From an uncultured Spirochaetales bacterium (GTDB lineage Bacteria; Spirochaetota; Spirochaetia; Sphaerochaetales; Sphaerochaetaceae): 64,000 nt of DNA. The translations under genes and the position numbers were made by a program. This document shows, piece by piece, positions 40,649 to 49,786 of this stretch (within the stretch, counting starts at the first letter, position 1; each line of letters opens with the position of its first letter). The DNA lies in NCBI GenBank assembly GCA_944390025.1, contig CALXOK010000005.1, forward strand, positions 1-64,000, in the 5' to 3' direction. The notes under the pieces were generated by a model. It did not search any database and was not told the DNA's origin. It worked only from the letters and a program-made list of their open reading frames with translations.

Positions 40649-40762
40649 ATGAAAGTAAGAGCAAGTGTTAAACCAATTTGTGACAAGTGCAAGGTCATCA
40701 GACGTGCAGGAGTTGTACGCATTGTCTGTGAGAACCCGAAGCACAAGCAGAGACAAAAATAA
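40649..40762 (+). CDS. rpmJ: 50S ribosomal protein L36
   Basis: The smallest ribosomal protein: 37 codons, [20 protein letters not shown], ending [14 protein letters not shown]. The zinc ligands C-x2-C, C and H are all present. TAGGAG precedes the ATG; it lies between secY and rpsM in the conserved order. Confidence 0.97.
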   Translation: MKVRASVKPICDKCKVIRRAGVVRIVCENPKHKQRQK

Positions 40763-40780
40763 TCCAGGAGGCCGGATAAT

Positions 40781-41146
40781 ATGGCACGTATCGCAGGTGT
40801 TGACCTGCCTAACAAGGCAGTCAAGATTGCCCTGACTTACATCTACGGAATTGGCAGGACTTCCGCTGAGGAAATCTGCGCCAAGACAAATATTGACCCG
40901 GAGGTCAGAATCAATACTCTCAGCGCAGATGACATCGCTCTTCTGAGAAAGGTCATCGAAGAGGAGTACAAGATTGAAGGTCACCTCAGAACCGAGGTCG
41001 CCCTCAACATCAAGCGTCTGATGGATATCGGCTGCTACCGCGGTCTCAGACACAGAAAGGGTCTTCCTGTCCGCGGACAGAGAACAAAGACCAACGCACG
41101 TACTCGCAAGGGTAAGAAGAAGACCGTTGCTGGAAAGAAGAAATAA
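40781..41146 (+). CDS. rpsM: 30S ribosomal protein S13
   Basis: A 121-residue S13, which bridges to the 50S subunit and contacts P-site tRNA. It begins [26 protein letters not shown] and ends in the basic [24 protein letters not shown] tail. CAGGAGG precedes the ATG. Confidence 0.98.
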   Translation: MARIAGVDLPNKAVKIALTYIYGIGRTSAEEICAKTNIDPEVRINTLSADDIALLRKVIEEEYKIEGHLRTEVALNIKRLMDIGCYRGLRHRKGLPVRGQRTKTNARTRKGKKKTVAGKKK

Positions 41147-41163
41147 GGGGCTGGTGTTAAGTT

Positions 41164-41541
41164 ATGGCTAATGCAAAAAGAAAAGTCAAAAAGACTGTTT
41201 TAGAGGGCAATGTCTACATTCAGGCAACCTTCAATAACACTATTATCACTGTGACAGATCTTGCTGGTAACACTCTTTCATGGGCATCTGCCGGCGGACT
41301 CGGATTCAGGGGTGCTAAGAAGTCTACTCCTTATGCTGCGCAGACAACATGTGAGACTGCAGCCAAGAAGGCCATGGACTATGGCCTCAAGGGTGTCAAT
41401 GTCTTCGTGAAGGGACCGGGCGTCGGACGTGAGAGTGCAATCAGGACACTTGGTGTTCTCGGACTCAAGGTCCGCACAATCCGTGACGTCACTCCGATTC
41501 CTCACAACGGATGCCGTCCTCGCAAGACTCGCCGCGTCTGA
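41164..41541 (+). CDS. rpsK: 30S ribosomal protein S11
   Basis: A 125-residue platform protein with [41 protein letters not shown] and the C-terminal [18 protein letters not shown]. It is normally followed by rpsD, but here the next gene is rpoA, 79 bp downstream. Confidence 0.98.
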   Translation: MANAKRKVKKTVLEGNVYIQATFNNTIITVTDLAGNTLSWASAGGLGFRGAKKSTPYAAQTTCETAAKKAMDYGLKGVNVFVKGPGVGRESAIRTLGVLGLKVRTIRDVTPIPHNGCRPRKTRRV

Positions 41542-41548
41542 TGGGCCT

Positions 41549-41595
41549 CCGGGGCAGAAGAGAATGCCCCGGGAAAAGATGTCGTTCTGGCATCT
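41549..41595 (+). promoter_or_regulatory. Hairpins between rpsK and rpoA
   Basis: CCGGGGCA (41549-41556) pairs with TGCCCCGG (41565-41572); a second hairpin pairs AGATG (41577-41581) with CATCT (41591-41595). There is no strong T-run. They stand where rpsD is found in most bacteria and may set rpoA expression. Confidence 0.6.
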
Positions 41596-41620
41596 TAATC
41601 AGACTTGATAAGGAGTAATC

Positions 41621-42679
41621 ATGGCACGAAAAAACCTTCTTAAAGGCTTCAAAAAGCCGACTGGTGTTACATACGACCACACTGTTTCCGATCCGAAATA
41701 CGGAAAGTTCATTGCCTATCCTTTTGAGAGGGGCTTCGGAACAACAGTGGGTAATACCTTGCGCCGTGTGCTTCTGTCCTCAATCCAAGGCTATGCGGTG
41801 ACTGCTGTGCAGTTCACCACATTCGCTGCTACTGAAGGACGCGAGCCGCACACAGTGACAAGCGAGTATGAATCCATCCCGGGAGTCCGCGAGGATATTG
41901 CCGATATCATTGCAGCTCTCAAGAAGCTTGAGATTTCCATGCCCGAGGACAGTGAGGGTACTACCCTTACAATCAGCTGCCAGGGACCTGGAATCGTGAC
42001 CGGTAAGGATCTTGAAAGAGATACAGTCACAATTCTCAATCCGGATCTTGAACTCTTCACTATGATGGATGACTGTGACCTTGAAATGGTCGTTGAGATC
42101 AATCTTGGACGTGGCTATGTGCCTTCCGAGCTCAATGAGAAGTACTCAGAGGAGCCTGGTGTCATCGCCATCGACGCATTCTTCTCTCCGGTCAAGAGAG
42201 TCAAGTATTCCATCGAGCCGACAAGAGTCGGTCAGAGAAATGACTATGACAAGCTCATCCTTGAGGTCACCACTGACGGAACAATCTCTCCGGAGAATGC
42301 TCTTGCTCAGGCCGCAAAGATCATCAAGGAGCATTTCACAATCTTCATCAACTTTGACGAGAGTCAGGTTTCCAGCACGGAGGATGTTGATGAGGAGGAG
42401 GCGAGAATCAGGAAGATTCTTGACACTTCAGTTGAAGAGCTTGAGCTCACAGTCCGTTCCTCAAACTGCTTGAAGAATGCTAATATCAGGACAATCGGCG
42501 ATCTGACAAAGAAGACTGAGGATGAAATTGCCAAAACAAGGAATTTCGGTAAGAAGTCCCTTTCTGAGATTAAGGAGAAGCTCAAGGAGTGGAACCTTTC
42601 TCTCGGCATGACAGACTACAGTGTCTTGAAGACTGCAATAAAAGTTCCAGAATCAAAGGAAGAGAAGAATGAAGCATAG
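41621..42679 (+). CDS. rpoA: RNA polymerase alpha subunit
   Basis: A 352-residue alpha subunit. The N-terminal dimerisation domain has [27 protein letters not shown], and the C-terminal domain, which binds UP elements and activators, has [20 protein letters not shown] with the DNA-contacting Arg. Both domains are complete. AAGGAG lies upstream. Its last 11 bases overlap rplQ. Confidence 0.98.
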   Translation: MARKNLLKGFKKPTGVTYDHTVSDPKYGKFIAYPFERGFGTTVGNTLRRVLLSSIQGYAVTAVQFTTFAATEGREPHTVTSEYESIPGVREDIADIIAALKKLEISMPEDSEGTTLTISCQGPGIVTGKDLERDTVTILNPDLELFTMMDDCDLEMVVEINLGRGYVPSELNEKYSEEPGVIAIDAFFSPVKRVKYSIEPTRVGQRNDYDKLILEVTTDGTISPENALAQAAKIIKEHFTIFINFDESQVSSTEDVDEEEARIRKILDTSVEELELTVRSSNCLKNANIRTIGDLTKKTEDEIAKTRNFGKKSLSEIKEKLKEWNLSLGMTDYSVLKTAIKVPESKEEKNEA

Positions 42680-43085
42680 AATCGGTTTCAATGCGCTGTC
42701 CAGGAAATCCAGCCAGCGCAAGGCGCTCAAGCGCAACATGGTCACATCCCTCTTTCGCTATGAGAGAATTGAGACCACTAAGGCAAAGGCCCTTGAAGTG
42801 AGAAAGATGGCTGAGAAGATGATCACCAGAGCAAAGGTTGACAATGTCCACAACCGCAGAGTCATCGCCTCAGATCTCTACGATGAAGCAATCGTAGCAA
42901 AGCTCTTCAAGGAAATCGCTCCGATGTTCGAAGATAGAAAGGGCGGTTACACAAGGATCCTCAAGACTGGCAACAGATTGGGGGATGCAGCTGAGATGGT
43001 TATCCTCGAGCTCGTCGAAAAGACAGAGAAGAAGGAAGCCAAAGCTGACAAGAAAGCTTCCAAGAAGGACAAGAAGGAAGCCTGA
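42669..43085 (+). CDS. rplQ: 50S ribosomal protein L17
   Basis: A 138-residue L17 with [20 protein letters not shown] and the [29 protein letters not shown] core. The C-terminus carries a Lys/Ala/Asp tail (about residues 117-138) longer than the core family. It starts inside the end of rpoA (11-bp overlap) and closes the ribosomal supercluster. Confidence 0.97.
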   Translation: MKHRIGFNALSRKSSQRKALKRNMVTSLFRYERIETTKAKALEVRKMAEKMITRAKVDNVHNRRVIASDLYDEAIVAKLFKEIAPMFEDRKGGYTRILKTGNRLGDAAEMVILELVEKTEKKEAKADKKASKKDKKEA

Positions 43086-43106
43086 GACAGGTAGTTTTAC
43101 CTGAAG

Positions 43107-43132
43107 CCGTCACCGTGGGTGGCGGTTTTTTT
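43107..43132 (+). terminator. Terminator of the S10-spc-alpha unit
   Basis: CCGTCACC (43107-43114) pairs with GGTGGCGG (43118-43125) with one T-G pair, followed directly by seven T. Bases 43133-43295 hold no gene. Confidence 0.9.
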
Positions 43133-43295
43133 CTTCTGTATGGCTTCTTTCTATTTTTTCCGGACATATCAGATTGCATGCACACTTTTTCATGAAAATG
43201 TTTTTGCGTCTGAAGTTTCCTGAAAAACCTGTTTCATGCAGATTTCTGCAGGATTACGTCGTTTTTTTGCCTTAATTGCATTCTGTTAAATCAAC

Positions 43296-43324
43296 TTGAC
43301 CAGACCGCCAAAGACTTATTATGA
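43296..43324 (+). promoter_or_regulatory. rny promoter
   Basis: TTGACC (43296-43301), 17 bp and TTATGA (43319-43324); GGGAGG precedes the ATG at 43353. The 12-mer ATTCTGTTAAAT lies just upstream (43280-43291). Confidence 0.6.
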
Positions 43325-43352
43325 TGACTCTATATGACTTAGGGAGGTCCGT

Positions 43353-44882
43353 ATGACATTGTTATATATCTTCCTTAGTTGTTTTTTCGGCATTGCCCTT
43401 GGCTATCTGGGTCGCTGGATCTGGGCCAAGTTCAAGCTTTCCTCCATCGAGCAGAAGGCTGCCCGTCTGGACAAGGAAGCTGTGGCAGAGGCTGAATCTC
43501 ATGCACGTGAGATTGAGCTGGAAGCTCGTGACAGGATGCTGAAGGAGACTCAGCAGAATGAACGCGAGGCCAGGGAAAGAAGATCAGAGCTGCAGAAGAC
43601 AGAGCGCCGCCTTTTGCAGAAAGAAGAGAATCTGGAACACAAGCAGAACGAGCTTGATGCAATAAAGAAGCAACTAGGAGAAAGGGAAGAGGCTGTAAGC
43701 ACCAAGGAAAAAGAACTTGAAGCTAAAGAAGTCAGTCTCATAAGTGAACTTGAACGAATCGCCGGCATGAGCCAGGAAGAAGCCAAGAATGCAATCATTC
43801 AGGAGATGCAGCAGAAGGCTCACCGTGACGGTCAGGTCTATATCAACAAGATAGAAGCGGAAACCAGGCTCAGTGCCGACAAGGTTGCCCGCGATATCAT
43901 TGTAGAGTCAATCCAGCGGCTTGCGACAGAAGTCAGCGGAGAGGTTACCACCTCTTCTGTCAGTCTGCCTTCTGACGAGATGAAAGGAAGAATCATCGGA
44001 CGTGAAGGGCGCAACATCCGCACTCTTGAAACTCTCACAGGTGTTGACATCATCATCGATGACACCCCTGAAGCCGTTGTCATTTCCTGCTTCGACCCTG
44101 TCAGGAAGGAAATTGCACGTGTCGCTCTTGAGCGTCTCGTACAGGATGGAAGAATCCACCCGGCGCGTATTGAGGAAATGGTCAATAAAGTCAGCCGCGA
44201 AGTCGGCCGTATTATAGTGGATGAGGGGGAGAAGGTTGCCTTCGATTTGGGAATCCACAATATGGGGCCTGAGCTCATCAGAGCTCTTGGAAGGCTTTAT
44301 TTCAGGACAAGCTACGGTCAGAATGTGCTCTATCATTCAAAGGAAGTTGCAATACTTGCCGGAATGATAGCAAGCGAGGTCGGAGCCAACAGCGAGATTG
44401 CCCTGAGAGCCGGTCTCCTGCATGATATCGGAAAGGGCGCTGAAACCGAGAGTGAAATCAATCATGCGGAAATGGGTGCTGACCTTGTGAAGCGTCTTGG
44501 AGAGGATGCCAGGGTTGTCAATGCGGTCCATGCCCACCATGGCGATGTCGAACCTTCCTGTATCGAAGCCATCATCGTCCAGATTGCAGATGCCATCTCA
44601 GCCGCAAGGCCGGGCGCCAGAAGGGAGAGCCTTGACAACTACATCAAGCGTCTTGAGAACCTTGAAGGAATTGCAAAGAGCTTTGACGGTGTTGACAATG
44701 CGTTTGCAATTCAGGCTGGCCGTGAGCTGAGAATCATGGTGAATAATTCAAAAGTCTCTGATGAGGATGCCAAGGATATCGCAAAGGGCATTGCCTCCCG
44801 CATTGAGGCCGAGCTCAGGTATCCTGGAAAGATTAAAGTCACAATCATCAGGGAAACCCGCGTCGTGGAGTACGCAAAATAA
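43353..44882 (+). CDS. rny: Ribonuclease Y
   Basis: This membrane-anchored endoribonuclease starts mRNA decay. The 509-residue protein has an N-terminal membrane helix (1-24), a long coiled coil (about 30-190), a KH domain with GRIIGREGRNIRTLE (about 212-226) and an HD domain with LLHDIGKG near residue 356 that holds the catalytic metals. Length and order match the family. It is followed with no gap by a ymdB-like gene, a conserved pair in many bacteria. Confidence 0.97.
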   Translation: MTLLYIFLSCFFGIALGYLGRWIWAKFKLSSIEQKAARLDKEAVAEAESHAREIELEARDRMLKETQQNEREARERRSELQKTERRLLQKEENLEHKQNELDAIKKQLGEREEAVSTKEKELEAKEVSLISELERIAGMSQEEAKNAIIQEMQQKAHRDGQVYINKIEAETRLSADKVARDIIVESIQRLATEVSGEVTTSSVSLPSDEMKGRIIGREGRNIRTLETLTGVDIIIDDTPEAVVISCFDPVRKEIARVALERLVQDGRIHPARIEEMVNKVSREVGRIIVDEGEKVAFDLGIHNMGPELIRALGRLYFRTSYGQNVLYHSKEVAILAGMIASEVGANSEIALRAGLLHDIGKGAETESEINHAEMGADLVKRLGEDARVVNAVHAHHGDVEPSCIEAIIVQIADAISAARPGARRESLDNYIKRLENLEGIAKSFDGVDNAFAIQAGRELRIMVNNSKVSDEDAKDIAKGIASRIEAELRYPGKIKVTIIRETRVVEYAK

Positions 44883-45656
44883 GTGGAAACAGTCAATGTC
44901 CTCATGACAGGTGACATCAGCGGGGATGCTGGAATGGGAGCTCTTTTTCTGGGGCTCCCTTCCCTGATTAAGAAGCTGCATGCTGATTTTGTCGTCGTCA
45001 ACGGTGAGAATGCCGCTGACGGATTCGGCCTTACTGTCAGTGATTATGAGAAAATAAGAAGCTACGGTGCCGATGTTGTCACAAGCGGCAACCATATCTG
45101 GCAGAAGAATGAGATATACCCGCTACTGGACAGTGAGGACTGTCTTCTCCGCCCTCTGAACTACAACAAGTCAGTCCCTGGCCACGGAAGTGCCGTCGTC
45201 ACGAAAAACGGCATCAAGTTTGCTGTCATCAATGCACAGGGCCGCTATGACCTTGTCATCGCAGACTGTCCGTTCACGGCAGTGAGGGCAGAGGCGGAAA
45301 AGCTTCACCGTCAGGGATGCATTGTCCTTGTTGATTTCCATGCCGAGAATGCACAGGAAAAAGAGGCTATGGGCTTTCATCTCGACTCAATCGCCAGTGC
45401 TGTAGTCGGAACCCACACCCATGTCCAGACCATGGATGAGAAAATACTGCCGGGTGGCACCGCATATATCACGGATCTTGGCATGACAGGTGTCCAGCAC
45501 CAGATTATCGGATCCAGAGCGGACGTCGCAATCCGCCGCCAGCTGACACAGATCCCGCTGAAAAGTGAAGTGGCTGAAGGCAAGGGTGAAATCAGGGGCG
45601 TTCTCATAACAATTGACACTCAGACGCGTAAGGCCGTGTCAATAACCAGAATCTAG
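44883..45656 (+). CDS. ymdB: YmdB-like metallophosphoesterase (TIGR00282 family)
   Basis: A 257-residue calcineurin-like phosphodiesterase. Metal ligands are in GDISGDAG (10-17), VNGENAADG, SGNHIWQ and VVGTHTHVQT. The B. subtilis homologue hydrolyses 2',3'-cyclic nucleotides and affects biofilm and motility choices. The GTG start directly abuts the rny stop (TAAGTG), so the two are co-translated. Its 3' end overlaps the convergent GerMN gene by 18 bp. Confidence 0.88.
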   Translation: METVNVLMTGDISGDAGMGALFLGLPSLIKKLHADFVVVNGENAADGFGLTVSDYEKIRSYGADVVTSGNHIWQKNEIYPLLDSEDCLLRPLNYNKSVPGHGSAVVTKNGIKFAVINAQGRYDLVIADCPFTAVRAEAEKLHRQGCIVLVDFHAENAQEKEAMGFHLDSIASAVVGTHTHVQTMDEKILPGGTAYITDLGMTGVQHQIIGSRADVAIRRQLTQIPLKSEVAEGKGEIRGVLITIDTQTRKAVSITRI

Positions 45657-46235
45657 ACTCTCTCCTTCAATAAGGAAAACAACCTTCTTAATCTCATCAT
45701 ATCCAAGAAGGGTGTCCTCAACCTGATTCAAAGCCGTGTACTCCCCAAGGCGTGGATTGCCGAGCATGTCCTTTGTGAAGTCCACATAGCATATGCCTTT
45801 CTCGCATGTCAGGCCGATAAGGCGTCCTTCCTGTACAAGGTTGACAGCACCTTCGCTGAATGCCTCATAAGGATAGTATGTGAAAAGGGCTTCAACCGTG
45901 TCATGGTAAATGTCGCCTCCAAGACGCGGCACCTGGGCTTCAACCGTCTGTGATGTGCCATCAGGGCGGGGATAGGAGAGAACAACGGTTCTTTCTGACA
46001 GAACCTGATCTGATGTCTTCATATTCTCAATAAGAGGGATGACTCCGCTTTCTTCAATTGCGGATACGACGCGGGTGCGGAACAAGAGGATGCATCCGGC
46101 TGTCCAGACAATCCAGAGCACCAGGACAATCAGCCACACCATGATGCTGTGGCGGTGTCCTTCTTCCTGCAGCCGCTGCTCTTCAGACGGCATCAGACTC
46201 TCATTCTGTCTGAAGTTATCATCATCTTCAATCAT
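45639..46235 (-). CDS. GerMN-domain membrane protein
   Basis: A 198-residue protein with a short acidic cytoplasmic N-terminus, one membrane helix (about 31-52) and an extracytoplasmic GerMN domain (VVLSYPRPDG..., TVEALFTYYPYEAF, GLTCEKGICYVDFTKDM, LNQVEDTLLGYDEIKKVVFLIEG). GerMN domains are named from spore germination but also occur in non-spore-formers, where their role is unclear. It converges on and overlaps ymdB. A -10 box lies 10 bases before the start, and there is no Shine-Dalgarno. Confidence 0.8.
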   Translation of the reverse strand: MIEDDDNFRQNESLMPSEEQRLQEEGHRHSIMVWLIVLVLWIVWTAGCILLFRTRVVSAIEESGVIPLIENMKTSDQVLSERTVVLSYPRPDGTSQTVEAQVPRLGGDIYHDTVEALFTYYPYEAFSEGAVNLVQEGRLIGLTCEKGICYVDFTKDMLGNPRLGEYTALNQVEDTLLGYDEIKKVVFLIEGESLDSGY

Positions 46236-46244
46236 CAGCTGAAG

Positions 46245-46274
46245 ATTCTAGCATGGAAAGTGCTGTTTTGTCAT
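46245..46274 (-). promoter_or_regulatory. Promoter of the GerMN gene, leader of about 3 bases
   Basis: On the minus strand ATGACA, 18 bp and TAGAAT put +1 at about 46238; the ATG is at 46235. Confidence 0.45.
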
Positions 46275-46332
46275 AACTGTGAATTTGCATCTGGGAACCG
46301 CTTCAGATAGTTTGTGGACAGCCGCTGAAGTT

Positions 46333-46404
46333 GCCAACTTCCGTATCAATAATATAGCCAACTTTCGTATCGGAAATATGGCCAACTTTCGTATTATAGT
46401 CGAA
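46333..46404 (+). repeat. 24-bp tandem repeat (3 units)
   Basis: Units start at 46333, 46357 and 46381, each beginning GCCAACTTYCGTAT. The last merges into the palindrome GTCGAAATTCGAC (46399-46411). The array lies in the 301-bp gap between the GerMN and PTS enzyme I starts, about 100 bp upstream of the ptsI -35. Its core resembles that of the 23-bp repeat before the DUF4143 gene (shared pattern GSCAAMTTTYRTA). Confidence 0.7.
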
Positions 46405-46501
46405 ATTCGACAAATTAAGCTTGTTTTTTCATTCTCCGTTGGATGTCATTCCGATTACTATCTGGGGCCCTGAAAGAGTCAGAATCCATTTGCTTATCAC
46501 A

Positions 46502-46530
46502 TTGGCTTTTCAGGCAGGTTGTCGTAAAAT
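46502..46530 (+). promoter_or_regulatory. Predicted leaderless promoter of the PTS enzyme I gene
   Basis: TTGGCT (46502-46507), exactly 17 bp, and TAAAAT (46525-46530) put +1 at 46537, the A of the ATG. No Shine-Dalgarno is present. Confidence 0.7.
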
Positions 46531-46536
46531 ACTTTC

Positions 46537-48261
46537 ATGGTAAGTTTACAGGGTGAATGCATCTTTACAGGCTTTGCCTGCGGCAGGATTTTTGTCTTGA
46601 GGCACGAGCTGCCTGACATTTCCCATGAGCGTACATCCTGTGCACAGGAAGCGGACAGAGAACTCAGGAAATATGAAGAGGCACGAAAGAGGGTATCAGA
46701 TCAGCTTCATGCCCTGATGAAGCAGGCCATCAGTAATGATGAGTCGACGATTCTGGAAGCCCAGAGCTTCATGCTCTCAGATCCTGAATACATGGCGGCA
46801 ATCCGCAGTCTGATTACAAAAGAGCATCTGAGAGCACCTGCCGCTGTTGAAAGCGCTTCCTCTCACTTCATCCAGACCATGTCTCAGGTCAATGCCTCTC
46901 TTTTCAAGGAGAATATTTCCGACATCCAGGACATTGCAAGCCGTCTCATAGCAGTCCTGACGGAGGAATGTCCTGCAGATCTGAGGAGCCTGACAGAAAA
47001 ATCGGTGGTAATAGCGGACACGCTCCTTCCAAGTGAGCTGCTGAGTGCAGACAGGAATCTCATCAGCGCCATATGCATGGACAGAGGCGGAAGCGCTTCT
47101 CATGTCGCAATCCTCGCCCGGGCCATGGGTATTCCCTGCATCACGGCTCTGAATGATGTAAGCCTCAGGGCATCCTCAGGGGCTTATGCCGCGCTCGATG
47201 CCTCCAGAGGCCTTCTCTGGCTTGATCCTGACGAGGAGACGGTGCGCCGTGTCCTTTCACTGAAGGAGGACTTCAGAAAGGAGCACTCAAGACTCATCTC
47301 TCAGTCCACTCTGCCAGCCGTCACCACAGATGGAGTTGAGATAAGGCTCGAATGCAACCTTGAAAGCCTTGATGACATTCCTCAGGCACTGACGAACGGT
47401 GCCATGGGAGCAGGCCTTTTCAGGACAGAATTCCTTGTGCTTGAACAGGGGCGGATCTGCAGTGAGGATGAGCAGACAGAAATCTATTCCTCACTGGCAC
47501 AGCAGTTCAGTGGTCATGGACAAGTGACGATAAGGACCTTCGATATCGGCTCTGACAAAGTGTTGAAAGGTTATGGTGTCAGAGAAGCGAATCCGGCGCT
47601 CGGATGCAGGGCTGTCCGTTTTCTGATGGACAATAAGGATATTTTCCGCAGCCAGCTGAGGGCAATCCTGAGAGCAAGTGCCGGTGGTGGAATCAGGGTG
47701 ATGTTTCCCATGATCAGCGGTTCAGACGAGCTTGATGAGGTCCTTTCTTTTTTTGAAACCGTCAAATCGGAATGCCGTCAGGAAGGCATTGCCTTCGATG
47801 AAGACATCAAGGCCGGTGTGATGATAGAGGTGCCTTCTGCTGCACTCACATGTGATGCCCTTGCCAGCCGTGTCAGTTTCTTCAGTGCAGGAACAAATGA
47901 CCTCACCCAGTACACGCTTGCTGCTGACAGAACCAATGGGAAGACTTCCGGGCTGTATAAGGAATATCATCCGGCAGTCCTCAGACTTCTGAAATTCACC
48001 GCTGACGCAGCAGAAAGAAACGGCATCAGCTTGAGTATGTGTGGGGAGATGGCGGCTCAGGTGCGTCTCATTCCCCTTGCCGTAGGACTGGGTTACCGGA
48101 CGCTGAGCATGAATCCGTCAAGCCTGCCTGATGCACGCAAAGTCATAAGACACATGAACTACGCAGCTTGTCAGGCCCTTGCAAAGAAGGCCCTTGGTAT
48201 GACAAACTGCCGGGACATAGAAAAGATTTTGGATGAGTTTTATGAGAGACTTGGGAATTAA
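46537..48261 (+). CDS. ptsI: Phosphoenolpyruvate-protein phosphotransferase (PTS enzyme I)
   Basis: Enzyme I takes phosphate from phosphoenolpyruvate and passes it to HPr. The 574-residue protein has the phosphohistidine motif GGSASHVAILARAMG with His189 and the catalytic Cys502 in LSMCGEMA, the same numbers as in E. coli enzyme I, so it should be active. The PEP-binding barrel has GLFRTEFL and the loop SAGTNDLTQYTLAADR. No HPr or sugar permease gene is nearby; in spirochaetes a reduced PTS often serves regulation, but that is inference. It overlaps der by 29 bp. Confidence 0.93.
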   Translation: MVSLQGECIFTGFACGRIFVLRHELPDISHERTSCAQEADRELRKYEEARKRVSDQLHALMKQAISNDESTILEAQSFMLSDPEYMAAIRSLITKEHLRAPAAVESASSHFIQTMSQVNASLFKENISDIQDIASRLIAVLTEECPADLRSLTEKSVVIADTLLPSELLSADRNLISAICMDRGGSASHVAILARAMGIPCITALNDVSLRASSGAYAALDASRGLLWLDPDEETVRRVLSLKEDFRKEHSRLISQSTLPAVTTDGVEIRLECNLESLDDIPQALTNGAMGAGLFRTEFLVLEQGRICSEDEQTEIYSSLAQQFSGHGQVTIRTFDIGSDKVLKGYGVREANPALGCRAVRFLMDNKDIFRSQLRAILRASAGGGIRVMFPMISGSDELDEVLSFFETVKSECRQEGIAFDEDIKAGVMIEVPSAALTCDALASRVSFFSAGTNDLTQYTLAADRTNGKTSGLYKEYHPAVLRLLKFTADAAERNGISLSMCGEMAAQVRLIPLAVGLGYRTLSMNPSSLPDARKVIRHMNYAACQALAKKALGMTNCRDIEKILDEFYERLGN

Positions 48262-49786
48262 GAATAAAGCAGATATCGACACACAACTTCCGCTGATCAG
48301 CATCATAGGACGGCCCAATGTTGGAAAGTCAACGCTCTTCAACCGCCTCATAGGCAAGAGGAGGGCCATTACTGATCCTACTCCGGGCGTCACCCGAGAT
48401 CCCATTCCCGAGCGCTGGCTGCTTGGCAACCATCCCGTGACTCTGGTTGACAGCGGCGGAATCAAGATTGAGAAAGACAAGATGGATGACCTTGTCGCCC
48501 AGAAGAGCCTTTCTCTGTTCGAACAGAGCGATGTGATTCTTTTCATGATGGACTGCACTGAGGTCAATCTGGAAGACCAGATGCTGCTTAAGCAGCTCAG
48601 ACCCTATACAGACAAGATCGTGCTTGTCGTTAACAAGATTGATGATGTCAGCCGCGAGGATCTGATCTGGAATTTCTACAACTACGGCTACCAGAGGATT
48701 GTCGGAATTTCCGCTGAGCACGGACTTGGCATTGAGGATCTGGAGGACACCCTTCTTGGAATCCTGGATCTTGAGCGCATCGACGAGGCTCCTGAGGAAC
48801 CGGAAACCATCCGTCTTGCAATACTCGGAAAGCCGAATACAGGCAAGAGCACTCTCACGAACCTTCTTACAGGACGTGATGTGTCAATCGTCAGCGACAT
48901 TGCAGGCACCACCCGTGATGTCATGAGGGCCACATTCACATACAAGAATACGGACTACACTGTTCTGGATACGGCAGGAATCAGAAGAAAGAGCAAGGTT
49001 GAGGAAGATGTCGAGTACTATTCCGTCAACAGGGCAATCAAGACCATAGACGAGTCAGATATCGTCTTTCTGATGGTTGATGTCAAGGAAGGCCTTTCTG
49101 ATCAGGACAAGAAGATTGCGTCCCTCATCGTCCGCCGCGGCAAGGGAATCATCATAGTTCTCAACAAGATTGACCTTCTCAAGGGCATCGGCAATGAGCT
49201 TGAGGCGATAAAGGACCGCGTGCGTTTTCTCTTTCCTGTGCTCAGCTTTGCCCCGATAGTCCCGATTGCCGCCATAAACGGAGATGAGGTAGGCTCTCTT
49301 CTTGACACTGCATGGCTTGTCTGGAAACAGCTTAATAAGAGAGTGGATACATCAACGCTGAATGACAGCCTGCGCACCTGGTGTTCTGCTTATGAGCCCC
49401 CGCGCGGAGCAGAAGGACACTATAAGGTTCTTTATGCGACACAGGTGTCCGTCACCCCCGTGCGCTTCCTCCTGTTCGTCAACAGGATAAAAGACTTCCC
49501 TGAGACCTACATCAACTATTTGAAGAACTGCATGAGGAAGGACCTTGGACTGTCTTCCATTCCTATAGAGATCTCCCTCAGGGAGAGAAGGCGCAATCCG
49601 TCCCTCAATGAGCGCGGTCCTCAGAAGAGCGAGATTGAGATTGAGCGTGTCATCAGGAAGAATGCCTCAAAAGCCGTCAAGGCGAAGGGCATCAGCCGGA
49701 AGCCGGGAGGCAAGGCCCGTCTTGGAAAGGAGCGCGAGAAGGCAGAGAAAATCGTGCGCAACAGCAAACAGAAGAGGCGTGGCTGA
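48233..49786 (+). CDS. der: Ribosome-assembly GTPase Der (EngA)
   Basis: This double GTPase matures the 50S subunit. The 517-residue protein has G domain 1 (GRPNVGKSTLFNRL; DPTPGVTRDP; NKID), G domain 2 (GKPNTGKSTLTNLL; DIAGTTRD; DTAGIRRK; NKID), then a KH-like domain and a basic C-terminal tail (about 470-517). It starts inside ptsI. ATG 48233 is taken; ATG 48242, three codons on, is equally possible since neither has a good Shine-Dalgarno. Confidence 0.96.
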   Translation: MSFMRDLGIKNKADIDTQLPLISIIGRPNVGKSTLFNRLIGKRRAITDPTPGVTRDPIPERWLLGNHPVTLVDSGGIKIEKDKMDDLVAQKSLSLFEQSDVILFMMDCTEVNLEDQMLLKQLRPYTDKIVLVVNKIDDVSREDLIWNFYNYGYQRIVGISAEHGLGIEDLEDTLLGILDLERIDEAPEEPETIRLAILGKPNTGKSTLTNLLTGRDVSIVSDIAGTTRDVMRATFTYKNTDYTVLDTAGIRRKSKVEEDVEYYSVNRAIKTIDESDIVFLMVDVKEGLSDQDKKIASLIVRRGKGIIIVLNKIDLLKGIGNELEAIKDRVRFLFPVLSFAPIVPIAAINGDEVGSLLDTAWLVWKQLNKRVDTSTLNDSLRTWCSAYEPPRGAEGHYKVLYATQVSVTPVRFLLFVNRIKDFPETYINYLKNCMRKDLGLSSIPIEISLRERRRNPSLNERGPQKSEIEIERVIRKNASKAVKAKGISRKPGGKARLGKEREKAEKIVRNSKQKRRG

